DNA from: Mya arenaria
Lineage: Eukaryota > Mollusca > Bivalvia > Myida > Myidae
NCBI RefSeq assembly: GCF_026914265.1
Contig: NC_069130.1
Location: forward strand, 5,617,682 to 5,681,681
Direction of reading: 5' to 3'
DNA length: 64,000 nucleotides
The translations under genes and the position numbers were made by a program. Below, piece by piece: positions 39,101-49,774 of the stretch (its first letter is position 1; each line of letters opens with the position of its first letter). The notes under the pieces were generated by a model, which saw only the letters and a program-made list of their open reading frames with translations, searched no databases and was not told the DNA's origin.

Positions 39101-42100
39101 TTTGATTGTATCTCGATGAAACTTGTACAGTATCTAGATATCCATTAGAGCTCGGTTCGTTTCGAAAACCAGCCAGATCCGCCCATCAATGCCTAGATTA
39201 TGGGCCATGAAAGTTTTAAAGAAATGCTTTCTAGTTTTAGCCAAGTTTACATGTACATGTAAATTCAAGTCTAGAGTTAAGGGAGACAATTTGCAAGTCT
39301 AGGATTTTGAGAGACAATTTGCTTTTTGCTTCTGCAGTTGATTTTGTGAATTACTCTGCCTTGTTCTTGTTGAAAGCCCAAAGGCCATTTTTTAGCTTTA
39401 AATTCTGTAGTTTGCGCATTCATCTTAACAGAATTGGTTGTGAATGTTTAAGTTATGCACCTGGTGTCATTACTGGCCACACCCAGGGTTCACAGGTTTG
39501 GTAAACATAAATCTGGAAAGGTTTGAAAATCTTTTTGTGTGTTCGTGCATCCATCTCAGCACAATTGATTGTGAATGTTTGTTCAAATTGATCAATGTTG
39601 TCCTAGGATGCCCTTGACTTTGACCTTTTGACCAACTTTTTTAACTTTTAAAAGCTACAGAAATTTTTACTATGAGTACAGTTTTGAAAGCATTTTTTTT
39701 TTGTCAAATGACTTTTACTTGGCACATATTAAAATAGTTCATGCAACTAATCTGCTTACAATACTTTCTGGGCTCAGATGTTGAACGTGCTACGTTTTCA
39801 GGTAACCCAAACACAAAACATAAACTATATGTCTGTTGCCTTTTACCCATACATACATGCTCTGGATTGATATGACCACAAAAGCCATGCCAGTAGAGCA
39901 TAGGCCGTTTTAGGTCTCGTGTTATTTTATTATTTTATATCTACAGTCTATTGATCTTGTTTCGTTGAAATCCAACCAACTGTGGAACATAATTGTCGAA
40001 AAAGTATAAAACACCTACCTACCTACCAATATATCAAATTGTTGGTAGAGAAAAGCCAAAGAAACTGTCTATTATTTATGGCCTTATGCTGAAAGTACTT
40101 TTCACTTCAATAAAACACTGAAAACAAAGGGGCATTCCTGTAGTAAAAAATTAAAAAATAACCCCTGTTTAGAGAAGGCAAAGGCCAAATTGACAATGAA
40201 CTAATAAGACAAACATATAAATATGTACACAAATACAAACACCATGTACACATATACAAACACCATGTACACACATACAAACATCATGTACACACATACA
40301 AACATCATGTTAACACATACAAACACCATTTACACAAATACAAACACTATGTACACAAATACAAACACCATGTGCACATATACAAACACCATGTACACAA
40401 ATACAAACATCAATTACACAAATACAAACATCAATTACACAAATACAAACACCATGTACACATATACAAACACCACATGCACAAATACAAACACCATACA
40501 CACAAATACAAACACCACATACACAAATACAAACACCACCTGCACAAAAACAAACACCATATACACAAATACAAACACCACGTGCACAAAAACAAACACC
40601 ATATACACAAATACAAACACCATATACACAAAAACAAACACCATATACACAAATACAAACATCATGCACACAAATACAAACACCACATACACAAATACAA
40701 ACACCACATGCACAAATACAAACACCACATGCACAAATACAAACACAATATACACACATACAAACACCATGTACACAATTACAAACACCATATACACAAA
40801 TACAAACACCATATACACAAAAACAAACATCATGTACACAAATACAAACACCATGTACTCAAATACAAACACCACATACACAATTACAAACAACACATAC
40901 ACAAATACAAACAACACAAATACAAACAACACAAATACATATAAGATCATAGACGCCTCCATACGCAAAGTATGGAGTCATAATTCCCTCTTATATTATA
41001 TTTACATAAAACATTTTTCTGCCTGTCCATGATACATAAATGTAGACTGTGTACATGATATTTGCAGGCAAACCACTACTACAAGCTGTTTATCTCCTGG
41101 ACCAGTCAGAAAATCAAAAACACTTTCGTACAGAGAAACATGTTTGAGTTTAAACATATCAAGCCATTTGACAGGTAACTTTTCATTGTTTACATCTTGA
41201 TCACTGATAAAAGTTTATTAAAAACTTAATCTTTTATTAAAGTTTGCTATTCAAGGAAACAGGCATTAATTTAATGTATATTTTGTAAAGAGTTTAATTT
41301 CAAACATTTTCATAATTTTTCCATAATTAAATTTGCTCTTACCCATTTTATAGCTGTTCGGTTTTTCAAAGAAAACATGTTGAGGTATCATCATAGCCCA
41401 ATCACTCATCTTACTTTGAGGTCTGCATTATGTTAATGAATGCTTGTCAAAATTACGTCTTTAATCTTGTTAATTAATATTCCATGTCGTACAATTACAA
41501 GCCAGTGCCATAGCTGTGTTTGAAACACTGGGGACGTTACATGCTAGCCTCTCCATAAGTCAGATTTAATTTCACAAGATATATACATAACTATTTATGA
41601 ATGTTTCTCAACTTTCTCGTGAATATTTCAGGTCATACATTGACAACCCTGGTGCCATGGTTGTGTTTGCGACACCAGGAATGTTACATGCCAGCCTCTC
41701 CATTAGTTAATGTATGTTTCTCAACTATCTTGTGAATATTTCAGGTTTTACATTGACAACCCCGGGGCCATGGTTGTGTTTGCGACACCAGGGATGTTAC
41801 ATGCCAGCCTCTCCATTAGTTAATGTATGTTTCTCAACTATCTTGTGAATATTTCAGGTTGTACATTGACAACCCCGGGGCCATGGTTGGGTTTGCGACA
41901 CCAGGAATGTTACATGCCAGCCTCTCCATTAGTTAATGTATGTTTCTCAACTATCTTGTGAATATTTCAGGTCATACATTGACAACCCCGGGGCCATGGT
42001 TGTGTTTGCCACACCAGGGATGTTACATGCTGGGCTTTCCTTACAGGTCTTCAAGAAGTGGGCACCATGTGAAAATAATATGGTGAATATTCCTATATCA

Positions 42101-45100
42101 TTTATATATAAATCTCTATAAGTATGTAATCATGTTGTATTGATAACTTTGCTTTTTGCTTACATTCAATTTAAGTGATACTCAATATTCATTATGGTCA
42201 AAAACACCAATATTCTGTCGAATGATGACAGTTGAGAATTGTGAACAATGGTAGAGGAAGTTGGATCATAATGGGTTTTACAGGATTGTTGATAAAAGGA
42301 AGTTGTATAGAAGGAAAAGTGAGACTTTGAACACAGAGTACAAATAGACCATAATTTATAATTCCTTTTGAGACAGTTATATTTACAAAGTGCGACCTTT
42401 GGTTCTCTAAGCCTTCATTTTTACTGGAATATTTCTGCACATTCTATTGTTGCTAGCTGACTTACCCAACCCTGAAAAGTGAAGTACACATTTCCAGCGT
42501 ACCACAAGGTATGGCTTTAATGTCATGGAATCTGTGAGTGTATTGTTGTCGTTGTTACCAGGTGATCATGCCGGGCTACTGTGTGGCAGGGACGGTCGGA
42601 CACAAGGTCCTCAATGGCGTTAAACGGATAGAGTTTGAAAACAAACAACATGTATGTGTACTAATATATTGCTTATAATCATTTAAGTACAGAATTGGAC
42701 AAAATAAAAATAAAATTCTTTAGTGAAAATATCTGCTGTATTATTTATCGAGGGCAATAATCAGAGCAAAATTAAACGATTAACAAATGAATTTAATATT
42801 TATGGCTGGTTTCTTTACTGGTTTCTCCATTATGAACCATATTTCAATCCTTTCACCAGATACTCTTGTTATTTGACTGTATCCAAGACAGAGTTTTCCA
42901 CGGCACCAGGTGCCAAGACAAGCCAATACCAAAGCCTTGTGTTGCAAGCTAGGGTTGAGTAAAGAAACCATCATAAGTTAACAGTTATTTTGTACATTAT
43001 CACTGTTTACAGTATAATATACATGGATATCTGTCAAGTTGGTTTTAATACAGCCAAAATAATAATGTGCATTTCCCAAATTCAAGTTTTTATTGGCTTA
43101 TTTTCAATGTGTTTTTCGCAGGTGGATGTGAAACTGAAAGTGGAGTACATGTCATTTAGCGCTCATGCGGATGCCAAGGGAATCATGCAGCTAATCTCCT
43201 GGTGTGAGCCAAAAAATGTGCTGCTTGTTCATGGGGAGGCGGCCAAAATGGACTTCCTCAAGACAAAGATACAGGGGGAGTTTGGTATGACAAAGTTAAT
43301 TGTTAAATTGAATTTACATAGGAGCTAAAAAAACAAAGTATGCAGCTTGTGCACAAAGACAAAGATTCAGGGGGAGTTTGGTATGACTATGTTTATTGTT
43401 AAGTTGAATTTACATAGGAGCTGAAAAATGTGCTGCTTGTGCATGTTTAGGCAGCAAAAATGTACTCCTTCAAGACAAAGGAGATAGTACAGGGAGAGTT
43501 TGGTACAGGGAGAGTTTGGTACAGGGAGAGTTTGGTACAGGGAGAGTTTGGTCCAGGAAGAGTTTGGTACAGGGAGAGTTTGGTACAGGGAGAGTTTGGT
43601 ACAGGGAGAGTTTGGTACAGGGAGAGTTTGGTACAGGGAGAGTTTGGTCCAGGGAGAGTTTGGTACAGGGAGAGTTTGGTACAGGGAGAGTTTGGTACAG
43701 CAATGTTGATTGTAATTGAGTAATACTGAATGTTTTTATGTAGAAATAAGGAGCTGATTAAAGTGTTCCGTTCATGCACTGGGAAGTAGTGAAGACGGTT
43801 AACAACAATACCAAATATAGGGGTAGTTTTATACGGTGATCTTTAATGTGTAAATGTTTAATTGTATCTAGGAGCTGATAAGCATCCTACTGATTTAAAA
43901 GCTGTGTAAAAGACTTCCTCAAGACCAAAATATTGACAGGTTATTTGTGAGAAATTGATATTTTTAGCTCATGGTATTGTCAAAGTTTAGATGTCATTGT
44001 TGACGGCTTTAACCTTTCCCATGACTTAAAAAACATTAAAGATATTCAAATGAAACTTTTTACAAATGTTGCCAGAGACAATACACACATGTTTAGCAGC
44101 CCGATAAGCAAGGCATTCATATATATCAAGAAATGTCACTTGTTTGACTGTAAAACAGGAGAGCTTTGGCATTTGCCCTGCGATGTTCTCATTATATAAT
44201 AAATATGAGGCAGTAGATAAATGGCCCTTATGCAAAGGGAAGTAATGAAAATAGATTTTCGCAGGTCAAAATCATACAAAGGATTTGGTGGGTCAAATTA
44301 TTGTAATAGTAGATCTCAGTAGATACAGCTGAACACCGCTGGTTAGAACTCGCTTGGCTTCAACAAGATTTCTTCGAACCAACAAGGCAGACTGTTTCTC
44401 TATGAGAGCAATAAATGTCAACGAAAATGAACACTTGCAGAAGATACAATTTCAGGCTACTACATATGTTTGTAAATGTTTGTTTGTGTTATTTCAGGTA
44501 TTGACTGTTATAAACCAGCCAATGGGGAAACAGTTACCATAGAGACACAACATAATATTCCTGTTGATATTTCCCTAAATCTTCTCAAACGAGAAGCCTC
44601 ATTTAAAGGTAATGTGATCTTACTTTTTGTATTTTTTAAATTCACAATGCCACAAAGGACTGAGGTCATATCAACGTAAAGGGACTCGCTCATTTTTCAG
44701 ACCAAAAATCAGTTTATTAGTTTTCCTGGTTATGCGTATGAAAATACTCATTTTATCATTATTTTTCTCTATGATACTGAAATTTTGGTTTAAATGAGGG
44801 CTTAAACAAAAGATTTGCATATTTTGAAGATTTTTGGAATACATTGATAACATCATGTCAATCAACCAATCACACAACAATGAAATTGTTGAAACCCGTT
44901 ATTAACTGTTTTGAAAATAGTGGTCTTCAAAGACAATATTTGAGCTATCAATATTTGCTGAAGGGTTCCAGGGTTTGGTATTTTAGTTTTAACACTCCTT
45001 ATAATTTGCCACACTTTATTTTGTAATAAAATAGTGCATTTTATAACCCATGAGCAGGTCCCTTTAAGTTCTTAGGTTTTCTGTGACATTGACATTTTCC

Positions 45101-48100
45101 TCAACTGTATTATTTTATGTGCTGAAGAAGTTTTGCTTAATATAGACCACACATTATGAAATAGTTTTCAATCATCTTAAAAACATTTGAGATATGGTTT
45201 GTATATAAATTATGACATTTTAAAATTCTGCACTGTGATGAAAAAAACTTTTTTATGAATACACCTGCAAGGGTGGTAATTACTATGATTCTTATCCTTG
45301 TCCAGTGAATACATTCAGTCGTATTAGCTTTATTTTGCGGTCCAATCACTCAGATTCTACTCCACAGTCCAGTCAAAACACTCAGATTCTAGTCCACAAT
45401 CCAGTCAAAACACTCAGATTCTAGTCCACAATCCAGTCAAAACACTCAGATTCTAGTCCACAATCCAGTCAAAACACTCAGATTCTAGTCCACAATCCAG
45501 TCAAAACACTCAGATTCTAGTCCACAATCCAGTCAAAACACTCAGATTCTAGTCCTTAATTTAAGTTGAATCTAAGTTGCATTTTGATTACCTCCTGTGG
45601 GTCTTGTTTTGAAGAATTAAAACATGATTTCATTGACATACTTTATGCCTGCTTGTCATTTAAAGGGACTGTACACCAGATTGGCACCAAAAAAGTTTTT
45701 TTTCTGTAATGAATCTCAGGACAATTATCTAATAGAATGTATTATGCTTTGATATCATAATTGTAAAAAAAAAGTACCAAAATGTAAAAAAAATATTGTG
45801 TCGGAGACCGGGTTCAAACCCTTGTCGCCAAAATTGCAGTCCAGCATCGTATCCACTGAGCTATGAAGGCTTACTCTAATTGGGTGACATAATTAAGCTA
45901 TACACCTACCTCGGTAATATCACGTGATAACACCGACTAGCCACTCATGCATAAGGAATGAATTCTACCTGGTAGACATACCCAGTAATCTTTTTTAATG
46001 GAAAAATACATATAACTGCTAAACTTGAACAAATTGTAAACTATGTGGTACTTCAGTTAGTAAGTTTCAATGCATTGTACACATCGATGCCAAGTTTATG
46101 TCAGTTTTCGACAATTTTCTTCTTTTTTTCGCTATTTTATCATACGGAGTACAGCCCCTTTAAGCATATATAATGGACTCCAATATATGTTTATATATGC
46201 TTTCAATTTTTTTATCAATCAATCGATCTAGTTATACTAAAGGATTAACAGGAAAGGTCGATTATGCAGAACTTAGTTGAGGTTATCAACATTGTTAACG
46301 GCATCATTGTTAAATTTTAAAGGTGAACCTTTTTATTATGTGGTCATTTATTTAAATAAAGCAAGTACAGCTGAAACAGTTGTCTCAAGTCTTGTTAGAA
46401 ATACTGTCACAAGTGAATGTATGGAACTTCCAGAGTAGTAAAGTTTGAAAGTGAACAAAAATTACATTAACAATAAATGCTTCAACAAAGTTCTGACCAA
46501 TCTGCGCTTTTGTAATAATGAAGTGACAAACTGGCAAACTAACTTTATATAATTCAGATTTGACCTATCCAGACCCAAAGAAACATAGAGTTCTGCATGG
46601 TGCCCTACTAATGAGAGGAAATGTAAGTATGTGTTCATGTTAAGACCAGAATACCCAGGGTTAAGCAAGCCCTGCACTCATACACAGTTGGCAAAGCAGT
46701 CATCGAAAAATCGACTTGAATGAACAAGCCTTAATTCCTATACTTATATTTGGTATTATATTTTCATCAAGCCGTACTATATGAAATACAGATTTGGAGC
46801 AAGCTGGAAGGTATTTTATCAGTGCAGAGGTTGCAGGCTTTTGCTAATTTCAACCATTGGCAGAGGATGTTTTGATTATAAGTTTTACATGTCCATGCTT
46901 GTTACAATTATCCATGCCCAATGAATGTTTTAATCTAAAGATCAGAGGCTGCATTACAGAAGCAACTTAAGTTGAATTTTCACCTTACCCTCAAGTTTGA
47001 CAATTTAACTGTTAAAGAAAGAATGAGAATCTGAACTTTGGTGTTGAGATCTGTGATATTATGAAACATAAACCTTACATAATGCAAAATGTTTAAATCT
47101 TTTTACTCTTGCTTTCGTATCATTCATTCGCAATTTAGTATTGAAACAGGTACGGTTTGATCATTTCTGTTTCTTGTGTGTAGAAACTCCAGTTGGTCGA
47201 CGCCGACGAGGCTCTCAAGGACCTTGGAATCAAGGAACATAATCTACGTTTTACATCGACGCTTTATGTCGACGAGACAGGGCCCGCGCAGCAACTCACA
47301 GAGAAAGTATACCAGCTCTGTAAAAAGTATGTTTTTAAAATTACTATTAATTAATGACCTCAGATTTTTTTTTCAAATTTACACAATTTATCTGTTCTTA
47401 CTTCAACTATCAATGTTTACATGACTGAACTGGCCAAACAATTCACAGAATTTTTTTCACAATCTGTACTTACTTTTGACTATGAACGTACGTGACTTAG
47501 GGGCTGAGAAATTCACAATGACATTTTCACAATCTGTACTTAACTTTGATATGAACATCAACGGGACTGGGCCGGCTGAGCAATTCACAGAGAAAACATA
47601 CCTGCTATGTAAGAGGTATATTTGTCATGGAGCAATTTTGCAATAGGTTTGCGAGTACTTTTATGCCTAAGGATTATTTTTGTTTTTATATAGTATATGG
47701 GTGTTATGGATCTTTTACTGTCATGGATGTTTTGTCATTTCACAGGAAGGTGTCGGACCATCCTAGCCAGTTGTCATCGGATGGTTCAATATCGGTGTCA
47801 GACGTAATGATCACAATATCAGGAGAGGATGAAGAAACCAAATCCATCCTTGTGACTTGGTCCCACCAGGTATTGTTTGACTGTTTTTCGAAGAAAACGT
47901 GTCAAGGTAGTTTGATCATTGTCCATGTTGATGTCGAAGTGTGTTGTTTTTACCCTTTCTTAACGCAAAAACCATATCTGGTTTGGTATTCATACAACAT
48001 CTTAAGTCATTTCTTAACTAAGTCAATACTCCAAGATTTTCATAGTAAATCAAAAGAATGTATAAGTGTTTTTAACATGAAGGTATGTATTTTTAATCAA

Positions 48101-49118
48101 ATCAATGATAAAAAAGTATTTCAGATATGATAAAGTTATTACATCATATAGTAAAAGAGGTACTTAACTTAAGAAATTGACTCAAGTTAGGAAATGACTG
48201 AAGATGGTTTATGGGTACCGCTCCTGGCTTTTATTACATTTTATTTATGCTCCTTTCAACAGCAAAAACAACAAAAATTATGCACATACTGTGCTTGATT
48301 ACTTTACTTAATCCATCCATGTGACTTGTCTTACCAGGTTCCAAAGGTTGTCTGGCAATGAATAGTTTCAGTTTTGTGTCAGTGTCCTATATAGTCATTG
48401 TTGATATCTTGTGTGACTCTGTATGGTGGTTATATAATCATCTTGGTGATTCAGTTGAGGTTAATGATAGCTTTGGTGTAATGTGTGTTGGAGCAAAAAA
48501 TGTAATCATGGGGCATTGGCCAAAACTTTAAGGCATTCAAGATATTTCCAGCAGCGTATACACATGTGTAGCAAGGCTCATAAATCTGGTGTTAATAATT
48601 AGACAACAGCAACTGACAGGTGTTTGCATTTGATTGTGGTGCTCTTGTTTGTTGCTGGGCAAGACCCAATTGTTCCAAAATTCCATCCAAATTAATTTAA
48701 TGAGGAATACTTCAGATCCAAACTATATATATTTGAACACAAAAAGCAGGATTATGTCTTATAATTAAAATGGACGTGAGGAAGAAGTTTATCATTTCTA
48801 CCTGCTACTGAACACAGAATGGGGACACCCATCTTATTACCTGGTTAGAATGCTAAGGGTTCTTTCACGGTCATTTACATTTTATGTAATACATACAGGC
48901 ATGATGCAATAACTGTAACTTTGAGAAATTAACTACAAGTCCAATTCCTGCTTATTGCAGTTACCATGTTAATTCACACGAAGGTGTGCACTCAATGCAA
49001 CGATGCATGTCATTTTCTTGATGTTATAGCAAGTTCTTGTCACCATTTACAGGAGGAAGACCTTGGCAGTGCTTTGATGAATATGATGAAGAATGAGCTG
49101 TCTGTTGTCGATGAATGA
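33199..49118 (+). CDS. INTS11: Integrator complex subunit 11, RNA endonuclease
   Basis: Catalytic subunit of Integrator. It cleaves nascent snRNA and attenuated pre-mRNA in the nucleus, working with INTS9 and INTS4. Eighteen exons join in phase: 33199-33226, 34200-34211, 34600-34685, 35530-35603, 36328-36439, 36844-36960, 37152-37250, 37798-37971, 38640-38759, 41068-41174, 41971-42082, 42562-42651, 43122-43284, 44498-44608, 46558-46622, 47184-47326, 47746-47869 and 49053-49118. The product has 600 residues, as in human. Metal ligands and active-site residues fall at identical numbers to human: HFHLDH 68-73, His157 (AGHVLG), Asp178 (GDYNM), Glu203 (SESTYA), His392 (SFSAHAD) and His414 (LLVHGEA). 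It should therefore be an active metallo-beta-lactamase/beta-CASP nuclease. The N-terminus [19 protein letters not shown] needs the first two tiny exons. Exon 1 has a weak donor, GTTTGT. A poly(A) signal AATAAA lies at 49463. Confidence 0.97.
33573..34010. repeat. Dispersed repeat, CTAGCCACAATAATG family, copy 2
   Basis: In INTS11 intron 1. Nearly collinear with 21545-21985; the two copies lie in the same orientation 12 kb apart. This copy lacks the SINE that follows copy 1, which suggests the SINE is a separate unit. Confidence 0.8.
34200..34211 (+). other. INTS11 12-nt microexon (exon 2)
   Basis: Acceptor TTATCTTTCAG, exon GTGCTGGGCAAG, donor GTAAAA. It joins exon 1 (ending CTT G) to exon 3 (starting AT GTT GGC) in phase 1 on both sides, giving PLG-AGQ-DVGRSC, which matches human PLGAGQDVGRSC exactly at this point. 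Without it the reading frame is kept but four conserved residues are lost. Confidence 0.9.
38203..38639 (+). repeat. Partial copies of INTS11 exon 9 with its 3' splice site
   Basis: Exon 9 proper begins at 38640 (GTACTGATTCCTGTATTTGC). Copies of its first 45-50 bases, each preceded by its acceptor tract (GATTCCCAG), begin at 38344, 38418, 38492 and 38566, an exact 74-base period. A more decayed copy lies near 38207. Each copy runs to CAGGAACTGTGT(A/T)TCTAACAT and then re-enters intron sequence. None has a donor. Three keep a full consensus AG acceptor. Confidence 0.92.
38815..39240. mobile_element. Non-autonomous element with GGCCAAAGGCC hairpin start
   Basis: Starts TTTAGCTCTACTGGCCAAAG then GCCAGAAGAGCTTATGCGAT, a terminal hairpin, followed by a CATCCGTGCGTTCGTGGGTC tract. 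An inner segment of about 160 bases (TGTATCTCGATGAAACTTGT, then CCAGCCAGATCCGCCCAT) occurs twice in tandem, at 38900 and 39065. The same architecture as the 11955-12400 element. Similar fragments (CATCTCAGCACAATTGATTG) continue to about 39600. It lies in INTS11 intron 9. Confidence 0.6.
40217..40943. repeat. 21-bp minisatellite, about 34 copies
   Basis: Unit ACAAACACCATGTACACAAAT (21 bases by period) with point variants. The plus strand is almost devoid of G over 720 bases. Because 21 is a multiple of three, open frames run through the array on both strands (Tyr/Thr/Asn-rich in one plus frame). It lies in the middle of INTS11 intron 9, far from either exon. Confidence 0.95.
41515..41970 (+). 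repeat. Tandem partial copies of INTS11 exon 11 with its 3' splice site
   Basis: True exon 11 starts at 41971. Three near-identical copies of its first 77 bases plus 36 bases of acceptor intron begin at 41632, 41745 and 41858, an exact 113-base period. A fourth, decayed copy (TTACATGCTAGCCTCTCC) lies at about 41515-41600. Each copy encodes YIDNPGAM then [13 protein letters not shown] and hits a stop (TAA), where the true exon reads [13 protein letters not shown] and continues. The acceptor GTGAATATTTCAG is intact in all. Confidence 0.95.
43285..43945 (+). repeat. Duplicated 3' end of INTS11 exon 13 and intron start, with embedded 16-bp array
   Basis: Exon 13 ends CAGGGGGAGTTTG at 43284, followed by GTATGA. 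Downstream, the exon end plus the first intron bases recur at about 43350-43430 (AAGATTCAGGGGGAGTTTG then GTATGAC) and at about 43425-43500 (which also repeats AAAATGTGCTGCTTGTGCAT). A decayed copy (GACTTCCTCAAGACCAAAAT) lies at about 43912. The second copy leads straight into a 16-bp minisatellite. Confidence 0.88.
43483..43702 (+). repeat. 16-bp minisatellite built from the exon 13 donor
   Basis: About 14 copies of GTACAGGGAGAGTTTG. The unit is the mutated exon 13 end (ACAGGGGGAGTTTG) joined to the next GT, so every unit presents a GTTTG/GTACAG pseudo-donor. Sixteen is not a multiple of three, yet all plus frames stay open through the array. Confidence 0.95.
44676..45066. mobile_element. 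MITE-like element, TAAAGGGACTCGCTCAT ends
   Basis: Left end GTAAAGGGACTCGCTCAT and right end ATGAGCAGGTCCCTTTAAG form an imperfect inverted repeat 390 bases apart in INTS11 intron 14. The terminal TAAAGGGAC is shared with the elements at 8894-9262 and 45659-46163. No coding frame. Confidence 0.6.
45342..45556. repeat. 32-bp tandem repeat, about 6.5 copies
   Basis: Unit AGTCAAAACACTCAGATTCT then AGTCCACAATCC repeats with a 32-base period. The middle copies are nearly identical, which points to recent expansion. It lies in INTS11 intron 14 between two MITE-like elements. Confidence 0.95.
45659..46163. mobile_element. MITE-like element carrying a tRNA-like segment
   Basis: Ends TTAAAGGGACTGTACACCAG and GTACAGCCCCTTTAA are inverted repeats, 505 bases apart. 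Inside, on the minus strand at about 45800-45870, lie an A-box-like TAGCTCAGTGGATACGA and a B-box GGGTTTGAACCCGG with tRNA-like spacing. The acceptor-stem halves do not pair, so it is a tRNA relic or pol III promoter and not a working tRNA gene. Confidence 0.65.
46655..46860. repeat. Dispersed repeat, GCAAGCCCTGCA family, copy 4
   Basis: In INTS11 intron 15, starting 33 bases after exon 15. Has AGCAAGCCCTGCACTCATAC, TCATCGAAAAATCGACTTGA, TGAACAAGCCTTAATTCC and GCTAATTTCAACCA, in the same order as copies 1 and 2 but with extra internal sequence. Confidence 0.45.
47421..47620 (+). repeat. Decayed partial copies of INTS11 exon 16 with its 5' splice site
   Basis: The last ~60 bases of exon 16 and its donor recur in the following intron. 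The best copy (47541-47613) still reads [18 protein letters not shown] in frame beside [18 protein letters not shown] of the exon, followed by a GTATAT donor. Two weaker copies lie at about 47421-47452 and 47484-47520 (shared TTCACAATCTGTACTTA linkers). The retained frame suggests a fairly recent origin or past use. Confidence 0.8.
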
Positions 49119-49774
49119 ACTCCGCCAAGCTCAGTATATATTAAGGATAAACTCTGAAGTAACTGTAGCAGCATGCTTGGACTGTTGATTGTTAGAGCAG
49201 TTTTGGGTCATGGTGATCAAACTGTATCTGATAAAAGACATGAACAATGTTTGGAAGTTCATACAAGTATTCTTTTCTTCTGTATCACAGCAGATGTATG
49301 TTTGACATACATGTGTACTGTGTAGCATGTTTGAGGCCGTAACTGAATCTCCCAACCCAATGGCTATACAAGTGCTGGACACATTGTCAGAAAGGATAAA
49401 CAAGCAGCTTCTCAGTCATGTTTTATTTGACATTTTTCATGTTTGCATAAAATTACAAAAACAATAAAATATCTTATCACAGTTTCTTTAGTTTTTTTTG
49501 CCCTGGACATACCAAATATTAATTATTGTTTGGATTGAATTTTGTAACTATTAAACTACAAGTACAGGAAGACTTACAGTTGAATATGAGCTGAGTTAAT
49601 GAAAAAGGGCAGGTTTAATCAAGGTCCTCTTCAAAAAAACATCTGGTTATATAAATACTGGTAAATTCACTTTCCTCATTAAAATGTTTTTTCATTCGAG
49701 TTCAAAATATATAGAATAAATACTGCCTTGTTATTAAATAACAATATAAAATTGTGTATGTGAAGTTTGGGGAT
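49119..49774. other. Convergent 3' ends of INTS11 and LRRC23
   Basis: INTS11 stops at 49118 and has AATAAA at 49463-49468. LRRC23 (minus) stops at 49775. The two transcripts are tail to tail within about 650 bases, so their 3' UTRs may overlap. Confidence 0.6.

Noticed and set aside
40223..41032. 269-codon Tyr/Thr/Asn-rich frame and its antisense frames
   Set aside because: Product of a 21-bp tandem repeat inside an INTS11 intron, open on both strands; no homology or gene context.
43447..43779. Several open frames across the 16-bp array
   Set aside because: Repeat-driven and overlapping on both strands; the array derives from an exon/intron junction.
45800..45870. tRNA gene on the minus strand
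   Set aside because: A and B boxes are recognisable but the acceptor stem does not pair; it lies inside a MITE-like element.
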